Shown one piece after another: positions 51,275 to 64,000 of a stretch of 64,000 nt of DNA. The notes beneath the pieces are model-generated. The model did not search any database, was not told the origin of the DNA, and worked only from the letters and a program-made list of their open reading frames with translations. The translations under genes and the position numbers were made by a program. The DNA comes from Silurus meridionalis (taxonomy: Eukaryota > Chordata > Actinopteri > Siluriformes > Siluridae). The stretch is from contig NC_060899.1 of the NCBI RefSeq assembly GCF_014805685.1, positions 7,599,790 through 7,663,789 on the forward strand, given 5' to 3'. Numbering within the stretch: the stretch's first letter is position 1; the number at the start of each line of letters is the position of its first letter.

Positions 51275-51377
51275 TTGTTTTGTCTTCCTATCCCTGAGAG
51301 GACTTTACACTGCTAATTAATATTATAATGCGTGCATCTAAATCCACAACCTTAACTCCAAAAAAAAAAAAAAAAAA

Positions 51378-51452
<75 letters not shown>

Positions 51453-51454
51453 TC
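51225..51454. repeat. (CA)n and (TTTC)19 arrays
   Basis: (CA)n lies at about 51225-51273 and a poly-A then (TTTC)n array at about 51360-51454. Confidence 0.95.
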
Positions 51455-51639
51455 AATATAACAAATCAAAAACATTCTTCTAAACACACTCAACGTTAAG
51501 ATAACATATATTGAAAATGAAATTATGTGCACATGCACTATTCATTTCTGTTGGGTTACAATCCAAGAAGAATAGATGCAATGTGTGTATGGGACATTTC
51601 AGTAAAAATCCCACCTTCGACTTCATTCAGTTCTTATTA

Positions 51640-51775
51640 AAGCTGTCAATCGATTAAAATATTTAACCTCGATTAATTGCATGATTGTCATCATCATCAT
51701 CATCATTGCATAAGTTGATTCATTAATAATCGTAACTTAATCACACATTTTTATATGTTCTAAATGTAACTGAAA
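51640..51775. repeat. Dispersed repeat with TTAATCG motifs, copy 2
   Basis: Same family and orientation as 4069-4200, with an (ATC)n expansion near 51690-51706 in place of the middle part. Confidence 0.6.
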
Positions 51776-52076
51776 TGAATCCTTTTAAAGTTTTTTATAT
51801 TCTTATCAACATGGGCATGGACAAATATGGATGCTTTATGCAAATGTATGTGTATTCTATGTTAAACCATACTCAACATAGAGCATGAAGACAATATATA
51901 CTTGTAAATGTTTTAAAGTAATTATGGTGTTTTAAATTATGTAAATCATCAGGACACCAAGATAAGCTTTTGCTATGTTTCCACACGAATGGTTTTAATT
52001 GCCGGATGTGTGCATCATAGAGAATTTTGGTGCTTAATTTGAAACTTGGAGCATCAGTAAAACAAATGTATAGAAA

Positions 52077-52077
<1 letters not shown>

Positions 52078-52127
<50 letters not shown>

Positions 52128-52130
52128 ATA
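52078..52130. repeat. (ATT)n array
   Basis: A pure ATT array next to a short (TA)n. Confidence 0.95.
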
Positions 52131-53720
52131 TATATATTTTTAAATATCTTATTAAAGAAAGGATGTTTATAAAGGATGTGAATAAATGTGCATTGAAGGT
52201 TTTAATAATAACTTTTTTCCACATTACATTTATTAGCTATTCAATCATAAACAGCCTCTACAAAGGTTTACTTGGTGTGAGAACATTATTCTACCTTTGC
52301 AGTCTTGTTATTGCATTATGTAACCATATGGTTAGAACACATCTCATATCTGCACGACTAATGATGCTGAGTAGATATGTGGGAGTGTATGTGGGTGTGT
52401 AAGCACGTGTCTGAGAAGCATTAAATGCACATTTGTGCACGTGTTTGTGGTCTTATTTACTCCGATTTCTGCATGAGGAGATTTTGCACTTTGGTTTACA
52501 GTGCTTTAGCTGCCTTTGTCCTCAACACACTTCGGCCTTTGGACAGGCGAGGCCTCTCTTACACTTGTTGTTGCATGTGAAGTGAGACAGAGACACTCAC
52601 TTTTAGACCACGGCTACTTCAGACATGCAGATCAGTGCTATAGATCAAGTTGTACAGTTTATATTATGCAAATGACTGACTGACTATCTGACTGACTGAC
52701 TATCTGACTATATGAATTAATAAATGAATGAATGAAAATAAGCACACACATTTAAAAAAAACTTATTAACTAGTGTGCTAGAAAAGCTGATATGGAGCTG
52801 TCATGTCATAATTAAATAGAGATGCACACAGTGATTCATTATCATTTTTTAAGAGTTGTTGAGCACCACCATTTGGCCCTTTTTTGTGTCTCAGGGGCAT
52901 TTAAGAATAGAATACCAAATCAAAATATAATGGCACTCCTGGGGAGGACCCCCACGGCTACTAACACAACACGCAAGTGTGAGTAAGAGTATGTGTATGT
53001 GTGAGGCAATGTGTGTTGTTTTAACCTGTGGGGGGCCAATAAGCCACTCACTGTGGTGCTACAGTGAAATGAGATCTCTGACAGAAACAGGTTGTGTATG
53101 CATGCGTGTGTGTTTGTTTATGTTTTTAAATTCATGTAAGACTTAATGTCTTTAATGCTAATGGCTTGAAAAATAAAATAATGCACAAGGTAGGCAAATA
53201 CCCAATTCATATTTTTGAATAGTTTAGTAATTATTAGTCTTATATATCTTTGAAGAGTTCAGTCGCTTTCATAGAACATGCTGCTAGGTGGGTTTTTTTC
53301 CTGTTTTCTGTATGTATATTTTCAGTTATGATGGCAATTTTTTTTTATTGTTTATGATTTTCTTTTTAACTGATGAATCCATTTCTGCCAAAAACTTTTA
53401 ACAAAAAGCTTACCTTACATACTGACAAAACGTGCATGAATAATATTAATACAGTAATGGGACATTTTATACATATTCATGGCTCTGATTTTAAGGTATC
53501 GACTTGAAATAACATAATAGTGACTGCATTCAGTAATATAGAGTCAGATGTTAAAAAATGCCTAAATAAAATACATAAGTACTCTAATATTTGGCTAGAA
53601 ATAAGAATTTGTATAAAAATTGTCCAACACTGTGATTTAATATTCTATCTAGACATACAGAAAAGGACACTGTGTGGCTAATTTATTAGCTAAAAGACTT
53701 TGAATATGCACTATTGTGAT

Positions 53721-53722
<2 letters not shown>

Positions 53723-53810
<88 letters not shown>
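53723..53810. repeat. (GATA)22 tetranucleotide array
   Basis: Twenty-two perfect GATA units occur. Each overlapping AGATAG matches the WGATAR binding consensus of GATA factors. It lies 4 kb downstream of the gata5 stop codon. Confidence 0.97.
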
Positions 53811-53812
<2 letters not shown>

Positions 53813-54014
53813 CAATAAAACAAAATGCTAAATTAGAGATCTACAAAATACCCAAATGAATGTAAAATAAAGACAGTTACAATAGTATGTACATGTTCTT
53901 ACACAGTTGCATCATTATTTTAAATAGTGTACTGCGTTCCTCTAAAAGTGATTTGCATGCACTGTAAAAGATTGTACAAGGCATGTAGAGAAGCATACAC
54001 AGTTCATATAAAGT

Positions 54015-54365
<351 letters not shown>

Positions 54366-54867
54366 CACACGTGGTTCCCCTGTCCTCTGTAACTCAAAAT
54401 GATTTATCAGGCCTATAGGGAATAGCTGCAGAGACAACACACGGAAGTTTTGATTTAATGGCTGAATATTAGCTAAATAAATGTCCCTCCTCCTCCTTCC
54501 CACCTCAGCGGCACATAACTTCCCCTGTGTCAGGATTGCTCCATCCACATTTAAAACACAATATCCTGTTTTCTGTAGCAGAAAGGAGAGCAAGAGAGCG
54601 AGGACAAATGACTGAACAAGAGCTGCATGGACGCTGACCCTGGGAAAAGTCTCTGCTAAGGAAAGGCTATCACTCACGGGGAGGTTGGGAGGAGGTGAGT
54701 AGGTGGAGGAGAATAGAATGATCGGAGGACAGCATAGAGAAAGAGTTTCAAATGCTTAACAAGGCGGTAACCTTGACACTGCACTGACCTCAGAAACCTC
54801 CAGTCTCAAATACTTTAGGAAAAGTCCATTCGAAGATAAGAGGGGATCATGACCCCTCACCCGAACA

Positions 54868-54868
54868 C

Positions 54869-54939
<71 letters not shown>
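54868..54939. repeat. (CA)n microsatellite
   Basis: A CA array with one CG interruption at its start. Confidence 0.95.
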
Positions 54940-54943
<4 letters not shown>

Positions 54944-55200
54944 CACACCTTTACACAGCCACCTGGGCTAAAACACAAAGATGTGCTCCTGCAATTTTAC
55001 GGCATCAAGCAAGCTACTAATGCGTAGCCTTTAATGGAGGACAATGGTACGCAAACATGGCCATGAGGGTCATGCTCCCTGGCGTGACTCCTGCTGCTCT
55101 TTGAAGCCACGTGTACACAAGGACAATAGAGCCATTACTGCAGCAAGGACTCCACGATGAGTGTGTGAAGTGTATGAGACTGAATTCCACGTTGAATAGG
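54940..55200. promoter_or_regulatory. Candidate cis-regulatory block with SOX- and E-box-like motifs
   Basis: This non-repetitive segment contains ACAATGG (55041-55047) and ACAATAG (55123-55129), both SOX-type, and a CACGTG E-box (55108-55113). It lies about 2.7 kb downstream of the last gata5 exon. The role is inference. Confidence 0.2.
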
Positions 55201-56049
55201 TTATTGGATGTTTAGGAGATCTCTCTTTGCTCTTTTTGGGGAAAGAGAAATCTGTATTGTTTTGGACACTAACTGTTTAATCTCTGAACCTGGTTGTCTG
55301 GTTCAGGCTTATATTTACGTAAAACTATACATACATTTTCTATTACTTTCACTTTCCTGTCTAAACATTACTCTTTAAGGAAAAAAAGAAACCTTGTTTA
55401 TGCAGATCAAAAAGGGTGAAATAAGTGTAAAAGGACTTAGATGTGATTCATTTAAGGGTGAAACCTTATGATTGTACCACGTTCCATTTTCAGATTGTAG
55501 TACATTCAGTCATGTAATGGTATAACTATTCAAAGGTTTGGCAGTTAAACTGCTAGAATAACCATGCATTATGTTTGTAATGTCTTATTTAGGTAATCAG
55601 TTAACACAACATATATTTCTGATATTTTTTTTTTTTTTTTTTCGAATTTATACCTAGTATGTTTGTTCATATATTAGGTTCAGATCAATATCAATATCAA
55701 TTAGACCTATTTTTCTCATATTCAATATCAATTAGATCTTTCTTTCTAAAGATACAAAAAGAAAACCAAGATGATTTTAACATTGTTTTGTATACAATCA
55801 AAACAGTATTTCTGTTCTCCATTTGACACTATACAATTATATTAGTATATGTATATATACTGAGGAAATACAGTATATATACAGTGTGAGCTCTCACCTC
55901 TCCATTCAGTATTAAAATATGTAAAATTAATTGCATGAATGGAAATAGTTGATTGAATAGGGAATAGGGTTAAATGCATTTTCTTATAATACTGAGTCCT
56001 GCGACTTGTTGCGGGGGCAATGGAAACCATGACAGCAACAGATAAGAGA

Positions 56050-56200
56050 GGATAATTTGACCAATAGCAATAAAGGTGGTGTGTGGAGCCTCTGTGTCGC
56101 CAACAAACTGACTCGTGCCAGCCTGGGTCAAACCCTCATCACCATAAAGCCAAGCTGGAAGGCAACCTTTGATCGCCAACACAAGCAAGAGAAAGAGAGT
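56050..56200. promoter_or_regulatory. Candidate cis-regulatory block with TCF/LEF-like site
   Basis: Unique sequence contains CCAAT near 56061, a GGTGGTGTG word and CCTTTGATC at 56166-56174, which matches the TCF/LEF core. A (GA)n array follows at about 56207-56252. The evidence is motif-level only. Confidence 0.2.
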
Positions 56201-56202
56201 AA

Positions 56203-56255
<53 letters not shown>

Positions 56256-57387
56256 AATGCATATATTATATATATTTTTATAAATGTGGCTATGTATACA
56301 GAAATGTAGCAAACAGATTTTTTTCTTAATTGAAATGAGTTTTCTTTAAATAAAAAATACCTGCATTTTGTCAAATGCAATATAAAAAATTTAACATTGA
56401 AAATATGCCTAATATTCCCTCTTACAGACTTCAAAGCTAAATCACAAATAAATAATGTATCTAATATAAAAATATACGTATTATTTATTCCTTTATTTTA
56501 TTTTCCTAACATTTACAGTGTTCCTTATATTTGTTTGCACCAGCACACCATGAAAAATTCTTTGTACATGAAACCCATTTAACTTTGCAATAAATATTAT
56601 TCTAATTCTGTAGAAACTACAGATAGCAGGGATTTTCTTTCATTTCTGTTATTATGTTATATTTGTATACTTTGAATGTTTTTAATGTTTGGATTGGTTT
56701 ATGTGTAAATCACTTTAAAAACAAAGTGTCTGCCGAATCAATAAATGTAAATGTTTAAATTAAAAACGTAATCTTTAGATTATTACTAAATACTCACTTT
56801 TTGAACAATGTCAGGTATAAAATAAGTTTTGCATATCCTGCTTACAGCTGTGTTTAGTTAATAAAATATGTGTGAGCATAAACAGCATAAAAAAAATCCC
56901 TTTCTTTGGAAAAATCCTTCACAGTCCTTTATAATTTCCTTTATGATGTCATTGTTTTATGTTTTTTTTTTTTTTTTCACAAACTTGGCAAAACGTGTAT
57001 TTGTTGTACTTGTGTATAACTTAAAATAACATTTTGTTAGTAGATGTGTATTTTCTTTTGCTATTTTGGTATGCCATTTAGACTTTCATTAATAAATCTT
57101 AAATATTTTCAAAGAGGATCAGCAGTCTGGAACAAAGACACTTGGACAATATCTGATATATTTTATATTTAATAAAACAATGGTGTTATTCAATTTTATA
57201 TCAACAAAGTACAGCAAAAAAATAAAATTAAGGTTAATATATTTAAAGAGAAAAAAAAAAAACCCTAACTTTTAAAATAATTAAAATAATTGCGCCCCTT
57301 TTCAAAAGCTTCAGAATAGTCATTGCACTTCGGAGTAAAGAACAGCATTGCAAATCAGCAGAAGCAATGCAAAAACTTTAAAAGCCG

Positions 57388-57421
<34 letters not shown>

Positions 57422-57892
57422 TCAAATGTCATAATGACCATAAAATATCCCCTGACAAAAAAAAAAAAACGCAAAGATTATATTGAATACCTTGGTTTGT
57501 CTGGATTGTTCCTATCTCAACATAAATAATGTTTCTTACAAATGAATCATTTGTAAAGTAGCATATCATGAATGATTGTGTATATTATAATGTGCATTTG
57601 ATTTCGTCCTTCATTTTGGTTTAAAAAAATAATGAAAACCTGTCCACTGTTGCTTACACCACAAATGTGAATGACCTGAAATTTTACAGTGAACAAGCAA
57701 GACACTGAAGCATTAGTTACACTCTCTGTACAAACTGTATTAACAGTTCATAGATTCCGATTGACTGGTGTCCAGCGGAGTCTGTTTTGCTTGTTAGAGT
57801 CGGCTGTGTAATAGGTAGTTCTCGTCATAAAGTCTTTTTTCCTTTGATTGCACTTGGGTGATTTTTCAGGAATGGCAGTGCCTCCGATGGCA

Positions 57893-63810
<5,918 letters not shown>

Positions 63811-63855
63811 GTTGCACGACCGAATCTTCTCAATCGCTCGTAAGAAAAGAAGTAT
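63811..63855 (-). other. gata5: Probable 5' UTR part of the gata5 ATG exon
   Basis: Forty-five nt lie between a candidate acceptor (long T-rich tract then CTCCTGAG) and the ATG. The initiation context is GTGCAACATGT. If the acceptor is not used, transcription could instead start close by. Confidence 0.4.
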
Positions 63856-64000
63856 CTCAGGAGTAAAATAAAAAAAAATAAAAAAAAATGAAGAAAAACA
63901 AATAAAATAATAATCAGTGCAAGTCCAAAAGCACCACTCCGGAAGGTTCGGCCAGACAAGACGCTCTCCTGACAACAAAAGGAAAAGAAGGAAAAAGAAA

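Overview
The window is nuclear DNA from a ray-finned fish. The evidence is two spliced vertebrate genes in conserved order, many Tc1/mariner and hAT-type DNA transposon relics typical of teleosts, LINE fragments, and dozens of long (TA)n, (CA)n, (GA)n and (GATA)n microsatellites. Several of the dispersed repeats are ones I associate with otophysan fish, perhaps catfish, but that placement is a weak inference.

Both recognised genes lie on the minus strand. At the right end (57893-63810) is gata5, the endoderm and heart zinc-finger transcription factor. All six coding exons could be placed with matching splice phases, giving about 393 residues. At 6636-17489 (with a likely 5' UTR exon at 20641-20795) is rbbp8nl, the CtIP/RBBP8 N-terminal-like gene, in twelve coding exons. 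In human, RBBP8NL and GATA5 are immediate neighbours on 20q13.33, so each call supports the other. One splice junction in rbbp8nl (12824 to 12562) is one base out of phase, which is either an assembly error, a missed splice form or a real lesion. A further unidentified exon-like segment on the minus strand (433-513) suggests another gene running off the left edge.

Layout: 1-6600 is AT-rich and microsatellite-rich, with one candidate exon and a GC/CpG-rich patch at about 3.4-3.75 kb. 6.6-21 kb is rbbp8nl, with introns holding an hAT-type element with 8-bp target duplications (6856-7947), a small hAT-type MITE (15476-15650) and three Tc1-like relics. 21.7-29 kb is a transposon cluster: an RTE-like LINE fragment, Tc1-like relics, and a nested pair in which a 1617-bp Tc1-like element with a complete 344-aa transposase sits inside an older broken Tc1-like element. 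That pair is followed by a fold-back element with a (TA)n core. 29-57 kb is a gene-free interval between rbbp8nl and gata5. It contains microsatellites, an L2-like LINE, several perfect or near-perfect palindromes (best: 59-bp arms at 42054-42185), and islands of non-repetitive sequence that may be cis-regulatory. 57.9-63.9 kb is gata5, whose first intron carries a 15-copy GATA tetranucleotide array.

No rRNA, tRNA, CRISPR or prokaryotic feature is seen. The most noteworthy items are the intact nested Tc1 transposase, the perfect 59-bp inverted repeat, the (TA)n-embedded fold-back element, the rbbp8nl phase conflict and the WGATAR-like arrays at the gata5 locus.
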